In this document: piece after piece, positions 17,596-26,450 of the stretch
How positions within the stretch are numbered: position 1 is the first letter of the stretch
Layout: each line of letters opens with the position of its first letter
Assembly: GCF_021462825.1 (NCBI RefSeq)
Contig: NZ_JAKEEB010000035.1
Coordinates: 1-64,000, forward strand
Origin: Streptomyces glomeratus
GTDB lineage: Bacteria > Actinomycetota > Actinomycetes > Streptomycetales > Streptomycetaceae
Direction: 5' to 3'
DNA: 64,000 nucleotides
Notes under the pieces: model-generated
Seen by the model: the letters and a program-made list of their open reading frames with translations, nothing else
What the model was told of the DNA's origin: nothing
Database searches by the model: none
Made by a program: the position numbers and the translations under genes

Positions 17596-18795
17596 TCACT
17601 CCAGGCGGCGTCGGTCCTCCTCGTCCCACGCACGGGTGTCGCGCGGCTCGGTGTACGGCTCCCGATCGGGGGGAAGGCCACCGGCGATCGCCCGCTGCCG
17701 CGCGGTCTCGGCGTCGAACTCCAGGCCCAGCAGGATGGCCAGATTGCCGATCCACAGCCAGACCAGGAAGACGATGACGCCCGCCATGGTGCCGTAGGTC
17801 TTGTTGTAGGCGGCGAAGTGGGTGACGTAGACCGCGAATCCGCCGGAGGCGGCCAGCCAGATCACGAGGGCCAGGAAGCTGCCGGGGGTGATCCAGCGGA
17901 AGCCGGGGACCTTGGCGTTCGGCGCGGCCCAGTAGAGGATCGCGATCATGAGCGTCACCAGCACGGCGAGGACGGGCCACTTGGCGATCGACCACACCGT
18001 GAGCGCCGTGTGCCCGATGCCCAGCGCGCTGCCTGCCTGGCGGGCCAGCCCGCCGGTGAAGACCACCATCAGCGCGCTGACCACGGCCAGCACCATGAGC
18101 ACCGCGGTGACCGCGACTCGGATGGGGAGCACCTTCCAGATCGGCCGGCCCTCGGGAATGTCGTAGACGGCGTTGGCGGTGCGGATGAACGCGGCGATGT
18201 AGCCGGACGCCGACCACACCGCCAGGACCAGGCCGACGACCGCCATCACGGACCCGGTGCCGCTGTGACCCTGGAGCTGCTCCACGGCCCTTGTGACGAT
18301 GTCCCGGGCCGAGCCGGGCGCGAACCGCTTGAGGTTGTCCAGCAGGGTGTGGGTCGTCGATCTGCCCGCGACACCCAGCAAGGACACCAGCACCAGCAGC
18401 GCCGGGAAGAGCGACAGCACCCCGTAGTAGGTGAGGGCCGCGGCCCGGTCGGTCAGCTCGTCGTTCCGGAACTCGCGCAGGGTGCCCTTGAGTACCGCCC
18501 ACCAGGACCGCCCGGTCAGCTCGGTGGGCGCGTCCGGGGCCCTGCGTTCGACCTCCGGACCGGGGCCGGGCGGTGCGGCCGTGGACTCCGCTCCGGACCG
18601 GGGGGCCGGGTCCGGGTCGTGCGCCGAGCCTGAGGCACGCACTGAGTCGTGCGCCGGCCCGGTGTCGTGCGCCGGGCCGGAGTCGTGCGCCGAGTCGTGC
18701 GCCGACCCGGAGTCGTGCGCCGGGTCCGCCCCGGACGGCTCTCGGCCGTGACGCGTCGTGTGATCCTTCAATCCCCGTTTCGGCAGCCGTGTCAT
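17596..18795 (-). CDS. YihY/virulence factor BrkB family membrane protein with repetitive N-terminal tail
   Basis: About 399 residues. The C-terminal 290 residues form the YihY domain with six membrane segments and the ALTYYGVLSLFPALL, YIAAFIRTANAVYD and WITPGSFLA signatures. The first 90 residues are a low-complexity Ala-His-Asp-Ser/Pro tail encoded by imperfect tandem repeats near 18600-18740. Function of the family is unsettled; export or envelope roles have been proposed. The ATG ending at 18795 is preferred to a GTG eleven codons earlier, but either start is possible. Confidence 0.88.
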   Translation of the reverse strand: MTRLPKRGLKDHTTRHGREPSGADPAHDSGSAHDSAHDSGPAHDTGPAHDSVRASGSAHDPDPAPRSGAESTAAPPGPGPEVERRAPDAPTELTGRSWWAVLKGTLREFRNDELTDRAAALTYYGVLSLFPALLVLVSLLGVAGRSTTHTLLDNLKRFAPGSARDIVTRAVEQLQGHSGTGSVMAVVGLVLAVWSASGYIAAFIRTANAVYDIPEGRPIWKVLPIRVAVTAVLMVLAVVSALMVVFTGGLARQAGSALGIGHTALTVWSIAKWPVLAVLVTLMIAILYWAAPNAKVPGFRWITPGSFLALVIWLAASGGFAVYVTHFAAYNKTYGTMAGVIVFLVWLWIGNLAILLGLEFDAETARQRAIAGGLPPDREPYTEPRDTRAWDEEDRRRLE

Positions 18796-18913
18796 GTCTC
18801 GCCGGGTATCCCAGTCCCCCGTCCTCACTCACCCGGCGGGCACCGGCTCTCTGCGGGGCCGAGGTCGCCGCAGCCCAGAGGCCGGGCCCACGGTGCCGGG
18901 GCATCCTGGAGAG

Positions 18914-19813
18914 GTGATCGTTCTCGCCGTGCTGTTCGCGGTCCTCGGGGCCGCCAGCAACGCGATGGGCACCGCCTTCCAGCGCAAGGCGGCGTCCACG
19001 GTGGCACGCGGCGGTGGCCTGCGGCTGATAGTCGAGCTCGCCCACCGGCCCGCCTGGCTGCTCGGCATCACCGGGGTCGCCGGCGCGGCGCTGTTCCAGG
19101 CGCTCGCCCTGGTGAACGGGCCGATCGCACTGGTGCAACCCCTGTTCGTCCTGGAACTGCCGTTCGCCCTGCTGATCGCCGCTCCTCTGATGCACCGGCG
19201 CCTGCCGAACACGGGCTGGTGGGCGATCACCTGCGTGGTGAGCGGCCTCGCGCTGGTCCTCGGGTCCGCCGCACCTTCCGGCGTCCGGGACCAGGCGCCC
19301 ATGGATCGCTGGTTCCCGGCCCTGGTGCTCTGCCTGGGCTGCATGGCGGCAGCGGTCGCCCTGGGCCGCCCCGGGCGCCCGCCGCTGTTCCGGGCCGCCG
19401 TGCTGGCCACGGCCTCGGCCATCGGCAACGCCCTGACCGCCGCGTTGCTCAAGTCCGCGACGGGCAGGTTCACGGCGGGCGGTCTGCCCGCGTTCCTGAC
19501 CTCGTGGCAGACCTACGGCTTCGCGCTGACCGGGGTCTGCGCCGTCCTGCTGCTGGAGAACGCGCTCCAGGCGGGCTCTCTCGCCGCGTCCCAGCCGGCG
19601 CTCACCATCGGGGACGCCACCGTGAGTCTGCTGCTCGGCATCACGCTGTTCGACGAGCGGATCCGCACCGGCTGGTGGTTCCTGCCGGAGGCCGTCGGGG
19701 TCGGGCTCATCGTGTGGGGTGTGGTGCGGTTGAGCCACGTGGTGACGAGCATCCGGGAAGAGGCGCAGGACACCGGGGACGGGCTGCGCCGCACGCCGCC
19801 CGTCGCGTCGTGA
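18914..19813 (+). CDS. DMT-superfamily permease (EamA-like)
   Basis: About 299 residues with nine or ten predicted membrane helices. It shows the two-repeat pattern of the drug/metabolite transporter superfamily (for example AVLFAVLGAASNAMGTAFQRKA near the start, and an LAASQPALTIGDATVSLLLG segment late). The first supported start is the GTG at 18914, with GGAG three bases upstream; an ATG at 18794 would overlap the divergent gene and is less likely. Substrate unknown. Confidence 0.82.
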   Translation: MIVLAVLFAVLGAASNAMGTAFQRKAASTVARGGGLRLIVELAHRPAWLLGITGVAGAALFQALALVNGPIALVQPLFVLELPFALLIAAPLMHRRLPNTGWWAITCVVSGLALVLGSAAPSGVRDQAPMDRWFPALVLCLGCMAAAVALGRPGRPPLFRAAVLATASAIGNALTAALLKSATGRFTAGGLPAFLTSWQTYGFALTGVCAVLLLENALQAGSLAASQPALTIGDATVSLLLGITLFDERIRTGWWFLPEAVGVGLIVWGVVRLSHVVTSIREEAQDTGDGLRRTPPVAS

Positions 19814-19883
19814 GCGGACCGCCGCGCGTCCGGTCCCGGGCTGCCGCCGGCCGGGCCCCTCCGGCGCGGGTGCCGAGGCCGCG

Positions 19884-19923
19884 AGTTTGCCCGTGGGGCG
19901 TCCAGTTTGCCCGTGGGGCGTCC
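19884..19923. repeat. Perfect tandem duplication, 2 x 20 bp
   Basis: Bases 19884-19903 are repeated exactly at 19904-19923, in the intergenic space before the DUF1360 gene. Probably slippage; the copies end about 30 bases before the downstream start codon. Confidence 0.9.
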
Positions 19924-19952
19924 GGGGACTCGGAGGCGCAGGAGGTGGTCGC

Positions 19953-20444
19953 ATGAGCGGGGAGGAGTCGCGCTACGACGGAACGGGTGATGTGCCGCTC
20001 GGGGGCTATGCGCTGCTCGCCACCGTCTTCGCATCGGGGGTCGCGTTGTTCGCACTGGCGGCACGGCGCCGCGGGGTGCGATTGCCCGCGCGGGTGCCGC
20101 CCTGGGACGTGGCCCTCCTGGGAACGGCGACATTCAAGGCGTCGCGCCTGCTCGGCAAGGACAAGGTCACCAGTTTCCTGCGGGCGCCGTTCACCCGCCG
20201 GGAGTCCGAGACCACGGCCAACGAGGTGCTGGACCAGCCGCGGGGCAGCGGCGTCCGACGCGCCGTGGGCGACCTGGTGTCCTGTCCGTTCTGCCTCTCC
20301 GCCTGGGTGGCCGGGGCCCTGATCTGCTGTTACGCCTCCGCTCCACGGGCCACACGCCTGGCGTGTGCGGGCCTGAGCGCGATCACCATGGCGGACATGC
20401 TCCAGTACGCCTGGAGCCTGACGGCGCAGAAGGCCGAGGCCTGA
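19953..20444 (+). CDS. DUF1360 family membrane protein
   Basis: A 163-residue protein with an N-terminal membrane helix, the DUF1360 signature WDVALLGTATFKASRLLGKDKVT (about 44-66), and a CPFCLSAW motif (about 112-119) followed by a second hydrophobic region. The Cys-x-x-Cys element is conserved in the family and may bind metal or form a disulfide. The ATG at 19953 has a GGAGG site. Function unknown. Confidence 0.87.
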   Translation: MSGEESRYDGTGDVPLGGYALLATVFASGVALFALAARRRGVRLPARVPPWDVALLGTATFKASRLLGKDKVTSFLRAPFTRRESETTANEVLDQPRGSGVRRAVGDLVSCPFCLSAWVAGALICCYASAPRATRLACAGLSAITMADMLQYAWSLTAQKAEA

Positions 20445-20627
20445 CGTCACCGCTGCCGGGGGGACTCCTCGCTCTGCGTGAATCACCCGGATGCCGTACA
20501 CCACCGAGCCACCGGCGCCCGGCCGACGGACGCTGATCGGGGTACCGCACAGCCTTCCGCGACACCAGTGAGCCGGCGTCGGCAACAGGGGCCCGATGCG
20601 CGTTCGCCCCACAGGAAGGAGACAGGA

Positions 20628-21590
20628 ATGGCCACCGCTCTCTCACGGAAGTGGGAACACGCCGTCGTCACCGGCGGCGCTGGCTTCCTCGGTTCGCATC
20701 TGTGCGCCGCGCTGCTGGACTCGGGCGCCGCGGTCACCTGTGTGGACGACCTCAGCACCGGGCGGCGCGAGAACGTCTCCGCCTTGCTCGACCGCCCGGG
20801 TTTCACCCTGATGCAAGCCAATGTCGCGGAGGGGCTCGACGTCGAGCGCCCGCCCGATCTCGTCCTCCACTTCGCCTCGCCGGCGTCCCCCACCGACTAT
20901 CTGCGGCTGCCCCTGCACACCATGGAGACCGGAAGCCTCGGCACGCGGCACGCGCTGGAACTGGCCCGGCACAGCGGAGCCAGATTCCTTCTCGCCTCGA
21001 CCTCCGAGGTCTACGGCGATCCCCAGCAGAACCCCCAGGACGAGCGGTACTGGGGCCATGTGAACCCGGTCGGCCCGCGGAGCGTCTACGACGAGGCCAA
21101 GCGGTTCGGCGAGGCCCTCACCACGGCCCACGCCGAGGCCAAAGGCACCGACACCGGCATCGTGCGGCTGTTCAACACCTACGGTCCGCGGATGCGCGGC
21201 CACGACGGCCGGGCCGTCCCCACCTTCATCCGCCAGGCCCTGGACGGGGATCCCCTCACGGTCACCGGCGACGGACGCCAGACCCGGTCGCTGTGCTACG
21301 TCGACGACACCGTCCGCGGCATTCTCGCGGCCGCGGCGCACGGGATGCGCGGCCCGGTCAACATCGGCAACCCCACCGAGATCACCATGCTCGACCTCGC
21401 CCGCCTCGTCATCGAGCTCACCGGGTCCCGGTCGGAGATCCGCTTCGTGGAACGGCCGACGGACGACCCGGCCGTCCGCTGCCCGGACATCACGCTGGCC
21501 CGCGACAAGCTCGGCTGGGAACCCCAGGTGAACGCCGCCGAGGGCCTGCGCCGCACGATCGACTGGTTCCGTGCCGCCACCGGTCGCTGA
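20628..21590 (+). CDS. NAD-dependent sugar epimerase/dehydratase, UDP-glucuronate decarboxylase-like
   Basis: A 320-residue extended short-chain dehydrogenase with NAD-binding GGAGFLG (about 16-22), the HFASPAS segment (about 82-88), STSEVYGD (about 121-128) and the catalytic YDEAK (about 149-153). The pairing of ASPAS with S-T-S-E-V-Y-G-D and N-P-x-G-P-R-S-x-Y-D-E is characteristic of UDP-glucuronate decarboxylases (UDP-xylose synthase). A related 4,6-dehydratase or heptose epimerase role is not ruled out. AAGGAGACAGG precedes the ATG. It begins the glycan locus, 192 bases before the carbamoyltransferase gene. Confidence 0.85.
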   Translation: MATALSRKWEHAVVTGGAGFLGSHLCAALLDSGAAVTCVDDLSTGRRENVSALLDRPGFTLMQANVAEGLDVERPPDLVLHFASPASPTDYLRLPLHTMETGSLGTRHALELARHSGARFLLASTSEVYGDPQQNPQDERYWGHVNPVGPRSVYDEAKRFGEALTTAHAEAKGTDTGIVRLFNTYGPRMRGHDGRAVPTFIRQALDGDPLTVTGDGRQTRSLCYVDDTVRGILAAAAHGMRGPVNIGNPTEITMLDLARLVIELTGSRSEIRFVERPTDDPAVRCPDITLARDKLGWEPQVNAAEGLRRTIDWFRAATGR

Positions 21591-21782
21591 TCCGGCGCCA
21601 GCGTCCGGTCGCCGGCCGGCGCCGGCCCGCTTCGGAAGCCGGCCGGCCGCCGTCCGATCCGGCCGCGCACCCGGACCAGCAACCACGCTCCCCGCCCCGG
21701 ACCCGTACCGACCCCGCCCACCTCGCCGAGACCCGATTCCCGCACCGCTTCGCCGCATCGTCGAAAGACCTGGGATCCCCCT

Positions 21783-23444
21783 ATGCGCATTCTCGGAATC
21801 AACGCTCTCTTCCACGACCCCGCCGCCGCCCTGGTGATCGACGGCCGGACCGTCGCCGCCGCCGAGGAGGAGCGGTTCTCACGGCGCAAGCACGGGAAGC
21901 GACCGGTGCCGTTCTCCGCCTGGGAGCTTCCCGAGAAGGCCGCCGCCTGGTGTCTGCGCCGGGCCGGCCTGCGCCCCCAGGACCTCGACGCCGTCGCCTA
22001 CTCCTACGATCCGCAGCTGGCCCGGCCGACCGAGGCGATGGGGCTCGACGACCCCTGGGACCACCTCCGGCAGACCTACGCCCGTGAGGCACCCCGCTTC
22101 CTCCAGGCCGCGCTGCCGGGCCTGGATCCCGGCATCGTCCGCTTCGTACCCCACCACATGGCCCATGCCGCCTCCAGCGCCTTCGCCGCGCCCGGCGCCG
22201 AGGACTCGTCCGTACTGGTCCTGGACGGCCGCGGGGAGTGCGCGTCCCATCTCGCCGCCCGCCGTGCCGGAGACCGGCTCGAACCCCTGTACGCGCAGGA
22301 GCTGCCCCATTCGCTGGGGCTCGTCTACGAGGAACTCACCGACCATCTGGGGTTCCTGCGGTCCTCCGACGAGTTCAAGGTGATGGCCCTCGCCTCGCAC
22401 GGCAGGCCGCGCATGCTGGAGGAGCTGCGCCGCCATGTGTATCCCACGGGCGACGGCGGGTTCCGGGCCACCGCGGTGCCCTGGCCCGAGCTGTGCCCGC
22501 GGCGCGGTGCCGAGGAGCCGTGGACACAGGATCACGCGGACGTGGCCGCCAGCGCCCAGGCGGTGCTGGAGGAGACGGTGCTGGATCTCGTGCGCTGGCT
22601 GCACGGGAAGACGCACCACCGGGTGCTCACGCTCGCCGGAGGCGTCGCCTTCAACTGTGTCGCCAACTCCCGGATCGCCCGTGAGGGGCCCTTCGCCCGG
22701 GTGTGGGTGCAGCCCGCGGCCGGCGACGCGGGGACGGCACTGGGCGGCGCACTGCTGCTGGCGGCCGGCCACGGTGACGGCCCGCAGCCCATGACCGGCG
22801 CCGATCTGGGCCGGGACTGGTCGGACGCGGAGCTCGGGGCGTGGCTGAAGACGGCGGCCGTGCCCTTCGAACGTCCGCCGGACATCGCCACGACCGTGGC
22901 CCGGGTGCTTGCGGACAACGGGATCGTCGCCTGGTTCCAGGGCCGCTCCGAATACGGGCCGCGCGCCCTCGGACACCGTTCGCTGCTGGCCCACCCCGGC
23001 CACGCGGGCAATCTCGAACGGCTCAACGACGTCAAGGGCCGGGAGCAGTTCCGGCCGGTGGCTCCCATGGTGTCGGCCGCCCGCGCCGCCGAGATCTTCG
23101 ACGGCCCCCTGCCCAGCCCCTACATGCTGTTCGTCCATGACGTGGCCGAGGCGTGGCGGGACCGCATCCCGGCCGTGGTGCACGTCGACGGAACGGCCCG
23201 CATCCAGACCGTGGATCCGGCGGCGGAGCCGCTGCTGGCCCGGATGCTCGGCGAGTTCGAGCGGCTGACGGGGCTGCCGGTGGTGGTCAACACCAGCCTG
23301 AACACGGCGGGCCGTCCCATGGTGGACGATCCCCGCGACGCACTGGAGTGCTTCGGCTCCTCCCCCGTCGACCTCCTCGCCATCGGCCCGTACGCGATCC
23401 GGCGCGGCGATCTCTTCCGCGGCGCCTGCGAGAGGGAGGCGTGA
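21783..23444 (+). CDS. NodU/CmcH-type carbamoyltransferase
   Basis: A 553-residue two-domain O-carbamoyltransferase. The N-terminal Kae1-like domain has LGINALFHDPAAAL, the metal-binding HHMAHAASSAF segment (about 124-134) and LTLAGGVAFNCVANS. The C-terminal domain has the RSEYGPRALGHRSLL motif (about 392-406) and VNTSLN. Such enzymes carbamoylate sugar hydroxyls using carbamoyl phosphate and ATP. Its TGA overlaps the next start. Together with heptose enzymes downstream it suggests a carbamoylated sugar on a glycan. Confidence 0.94.
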   Translation: MRILGINALFHDPAAALVIDGRTVAAAEEERFSRRKHGKRPVPFSAWELPEKAAAWCLRRAGLRPQDLDAVAYSYDPQLARPTEAMGLDDPWDHLRQTYAREAPRFLQAALPGLDPGIVRFVPHHMAHAASSAFAAPGAEDSSVLVLDGRGECASHLAARRAGDRLEPLYAQELPHSLGLVYEELTDHLGFLRSSDEFKVMALASHGRPRMLEELRRHVYPTGDGGFRATAVPWPELCPRRGAEEPWTQDHADVAASAQAVLEETVLDLVRWLHGKTHHRVLTLAGGVAFNCVANSRIAREGPFARVWVQPAAGDAGTALGGALLLAAGHGDGPQPMTGADLGRDWSDAELGAWLKTAAVPFERPPDIATTVARVLADNGIVAWFQGRSEYGPRALGHRSLLAHPGHAGNLERLNDVKGREQFRPVAPMVSAARAAEIFDGPLPSPYMLFVHDVAEAWRDRIPAVVHVDGTARIQTVDPAAEPLLARMLGEFERLTGLPVVVNTSLNTAGRPMVDDPRDALECFGSSPVDLLAIGPYAIRRGDLFRGACEREA

Positions 23445-24532
23445 TGGGCGGGCGCGGGCAGCGGGTGACGGGCTCCGGCCATGCCGACGACGCGTACGCC
23501 GTCGTGATACCGACGCTCGGCCGCCCCAGCCTGAGCGCCTGTCTGCGGGCGCTGGCCGAGGCCGGCGGCCCGCGGCCGGTCCGGGTGGTTCTCGTCGACG
23601 ATCGTCACGGGACCGGGGGCGCACCGCTCACGGTCGACGTGCCCGCACCCCTGCGCGGGGTCACCAGCGTCGTACGGGGCCGTGCCCGGGGACCGGCGGC
23701 GGCCCGCAACGACGGGTGGCGGGCGGCCGGTGACGTGCCCTGGATCGTTTTTCTCGACGACGATGTGGTGCCGGGCCCCACCTGGGGCGACGACCTCGCC
23801 CTGGACCTGGCCGAGGCGACGGACGACACGGCCGCGATCACCGCCCGTATCGATGTGCCGCTTCCGCCGGACCGGCGGCCCACCGACTGGGAGCGCAGCA
23901 CCGCCGGGCTCGCCACCGCCCGCTGGATCACCGCCGACATGGCGTACCGGCGCGCGGCCCTGGAGGCCGTCGGCGGCTTCGACGAACGGTTCCAGCGCGC
24001 CTTCCGGGAGGACGCGGACCTGGCCCTGCGGGTGATCGGCGCCGGCTGGACGGTGAACACAGGTGCCCGCAGCACGACGCACCCGGTGCGCCCCGCCGAC
24101 CGTTGGGTCTCCGTGCGCCTCCAGGCGGGCAACGCGGACGACGTGCTGATGACGCGGCTGCACGGCCCCGGCTGGTGGAGCCGGGCCGGCGCGCCGCGCG
24201 GGCGCCTGCCGGGGCATCTCGCGGTGACGGCGACGGCCGCGGCGGCGCTCTCGTGCGCCGTGCTGGGCCGGCCGCGAGCCGCCGCGGTGTGCGCGGCGGC
24301 CTGGCTGGCCGGGACCGCCGAATTCGCCCTGGCGCGGATCGCGCCGGGACCCCGGACCCGGGACGAGGTCGCCACCATGGCGCTGACCAGCGTGGCGATC
24401 CCGCCGACCGCCGTCTGGCACTGGCTGCGCGGGCAGGTCGCGCACCGGCACACACCGGCGCTCGTCGCCTACGAGGCCGGTGCACCGCCGCGGGCCCGGC
24501 ACCGGCCGGTGAGGGAGAGGGTGCGCCCATGA
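23444..24532 (+). CDS. Family 2 glycosyltransferase
   Basis: A 362-residue GT-A enzyme. AVVIPTLGRPSL (about 17) begins the Rossmann-like fold, FLDDDVVPG (about 100-108) provides the DxD metal site, and FDERFQRAFREDADLALR (about 180) the acceptor/base region. Two hydrophobic segments near 245-300 may anchor it to the membrane. Starts at the ATG at 23444 (or a GTG one codon earlier) overlapping the carbamoyltransferase stop; stop overlaps the next gene. Confidence 0.88.
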   Translation: MGGRGQRVTGSGHADDAYAVVIPTLGRPSLSACLRALAEAGGPRPVRVVLVDDRHGTGGAPLTVDVPAPLRGVTSVVRGRARGPAAARNDGWRAAGDVPWIVFLDDDVVPGPTWGDDLALDLAEATDDTAAITARIDVPLPPDRRPTDWERSTAGLATARWITADMAYRRAALEAVGGFDERFQRAFREDADLALRVIGAGWTVNTGARSTTHPVRPADRWVSVRLQAGNADDVLMTRLHGPGWWSRAGAPRGRLPGHLAVTATAAAALSCAVLGRPRAAAVCAAAWLAGTAEFALARIAPGPRTRDEVATMALTSVAIPPTAVWHWLRGQVAHRHTPALVAYEAGAPPRARHRPVRERVRP

Positions 24533-25296
24533 CCGGACCTTCGTCGATGCCCCGGCACCGGACGCCCCTCGCGCGCCCGGTGACCGGGCCCTGGCTGTTC
24601 GGCGGGCCACGGCGGGCTCCCGCCCCGCCTGGAGCCCGCCCGGCCGCGGTGCTCTTCGACCGCGACGGCACGCTCGTCCGCGATGTGCCCTACAACGGCG
24701 ACCCGGCGCGGGTCGAGCCCATGCCGGGTGCGCGGGAGGCCGTGGACGCCGTGCGGGCCCGGGGCGTCCCGGTCGGGGTCGTGAGCAACCAGTCGGGAGT
24801 GGCCCGGGGACTGCTGACGCGCCACCAGGTGGAGGCGGTGCGGCTGCGGGTGGAACAACTGCTCGGCCCGTTCGACGTCTGGGCGGTCTGTCCGCACGGC
24901 CCGGACGACGGCTGCGGCTGCCGCAAGCCCGCTCCCGGCCTGGTCGCGGCCGCGTGCGCCCGACTCGGCGTCCCGGTGGAGGCGACCGTCGTCATCGGTG
25001 ACATCGGCGCCGACGTGGCATCCGCACGCGCGGCGGGCGCCCGGGGGGTGCTGGTCCCGACGCCGGTCACCCTGCCCGAGGAGATCGAGGCCGCCGGTGT
25101 CACGGCCCGCGACCTGCTCACGGCCGTGCGCCTAGTGCTGGATCCCGAGCCCGGGATCGTCCCGTGGGCGGGGCCCGCGGCGGCCGCCGCGGGTGCCGTG
25201 CCGTACGGGGCCGAGGGCGCGCGGGCGGCGTGCCGGACGAGGGAGACCGGGGAGGGCGCCGGCGGTCCCGGCCCGAGCGGGGGTGGGACACGATGA
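24529..25296 (+). CDS. gmhB: HAD phosphatase, GmhB-like (heptose 1,7-bisphosphate phosphatase)
   Basis: A 255-residue HAD enzyme. After a 35-residue Pro/Arg-rich lead, motif I is LFDRDGTLV (about 42-50), motif II VVSNQSGVARG, and motif III the RKPAPGL segment. The Zn-binding loop C-P-H-x(5)-C-x-C is present (about 122-131), which is diagnostic of GmhB and related histidinol-phosphate phosphatases. In this setting it would remove the C7 phosphate from D-glycero-D-manno-heptose 1,7-bisphosphate. The C-terminal 50 residues are Gly/Ala-rich and unlike GmhB. ATGA coupling on both sides. Confidence 0.86.
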   Translation: MTGPSSMPRHRTPLARPVTGPWLFGGPRRAPAPPGARPAAVLFDRDGTLVRDVPYNGDPARVEPMPGAREAVDAVRARGVPVGVVSNQSGVARGLLTRHQVEAVRLRVEQLLGPFDVWAVCPHGPDDGCGCRKPAPGLVAAACARLGVPVEATVVIGDIGADVASARAAGARGVLVPTPVTLPEEIEAAGVTARDLLTAVRLVLDPEPGIVPWAGPAAAAAGAVPYGAEGARAACRTRETGEGAGGPGPSGGGTR

Positions 25297-26450
25297 CCGG
25301 CTCCCGTGTGCTCCCCCGCACCCTGGTCGTCCGGCTGGACAGCGCCGGGGACGTGCTGCTGGCCGGGCCCGCCGTGCGTGCCGTGGCGGCCGGATCCGCG
25401 TACACCGCGCTGCTCTGCGGCCCGCGGGGGGTCCAGGCGGGGAAAATGCTGCCCGGCGTGGACGAGGTGCTCGAGTACGACGCCCCCTGGGTGGGGCTCG
25501 AGCCGCCGCCGGTCTCCCGTACGGCGACGCGGCGGGTGCTGGAGGCGCTGACCGCCCGCCGCTTCGACCGGGCTCTGGTGCTGGTCTCGTACCACCAGAG
25601 CCCGCTGCCGATCGCGCTGCTGCTCAAGCTTGCGGGGATCGGCTGGACGGCGGCCGACAGCGAGGACTACCCGGGCGCCCTACTGGATCTGCGTCACCGC
25701 CGGCTGCCGCACCGGCACGAGGCTCTTGCGGCGCTGGACCTGGCGCGCGACGCCGGATTCGCTCTGCCGCCCGGCGACGACGCGGCGTTGCGTGTGAGGA
25801 CTCCGCCGGACACCACGCACCTCACGGGGTCCGGGCCGTATGTGGTGGTGCACCCCGGTGCGGCGGTCCCGGCCCGGGCATGGAGCCCCGGGCGCGCGGC
25901 GCGGGCCGCGGCCGCCCTCGCCGCCGAGGGCCACCGGGTCGTGGTGACGGGAGGGCCCGGGGAGCGGGACCTGACGGCCGAGGTGGCGGGAGAGCACGGC
26001 CTGGACCTCGGCGGTGCCACCGATCTGCGCCACCTCGCCGGGATCCTGGCCGGTGCGCGGGTGGCGGTGGTGGGCAACACCGGCCCCGCGCATCTGGCCG
26101 CCGCGGTAGGGACACCGGTGGTCTCGGTGTTCGCGCCGGTCGTACCCGCGGAGCGGTGGGGCCCGTACGGCGTGCCCCATGTGCTGCTCGGGGACCAGGA
26201 GGCGGAGTGCGCGGGCAGCAGGGCACGTCGGTGTCTCGTACCGGGTCATCCGTGTCTCGACGGGGTGAGCGACGCGGAGGTGCTCGCCGCCGTGGCCGCA
26301 CTCCGGGAGAACCGACCGGCCGGAACCCTCCACTCGGACCGGACACGAAAGGCGAACCGGGCGAATCCCGACGTGGATGTGCCGCCGGGGCCGGGGGATG
26401 TGCCCGGCCCGGGCGGCGGGTCAGCAACGGAACGAGGAGCGACCGTATGA
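25293..26450 (+). CDS. Family 9 glycosyltransferase (heptosyltransferase-like), first copy
   Basis: A 385-residue GT-B enzyme. LVVRLDSAGDVLLAGPAVRAV (start) and the C-terminal VVGNTGPAHLAAAVGTPVVSVF segment (about 250-271) are the standard marks of GT9 heptosyltransferases. Family members transfer ADP-heptose to a lipid or sugar acceptor; here the donor is presumably the product of the HldE/GmhB enzymes. The tail after about 350 is Pro/Gly-rich. Start and stop overlap neighbours by four bases. Confidence 0.9.
   Translation: MTGSRVLPRTLVVRLDSAGDVLLAGPAVRAVAAGSAYTALLCGPRGVQAGKMLPGVDEVLEYDAPWVGLEPPPVSRTATRRVLEALTARRFDRALVLVSYHQSPLPIALLLKLAGIGWTAADSEDYPGALLDLRHRRLPHRHEALAALDLARDAGFALPPGDDAALRVRTPPDTTHLTGSGPYVVVHPGAAVPARAWSPGRAARAAAALAAEGHRVVVTGGPGERDLTAEVAGEHGLDLGGATDLRHLAGILAGARVAVVGNTGPAHLAAAVGTPVVSVFAPVVPAERWGPYGVPHVLLGDQEAECAGSRARRCLVPGHPCLDGVSDAEVLAAVAALRENRPAGTLHSDRTRKANRANPDVDVPPGPGDVPGPGGGSATERGATV

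Noticed and set aside
16700..19954. Very long open frame on the minus strand through ppk2, the YihY gene and the permease gene
   Set aside because: It is antisense to strongly supported genes, has no family match, and such frames are common in GC-rich DNA.
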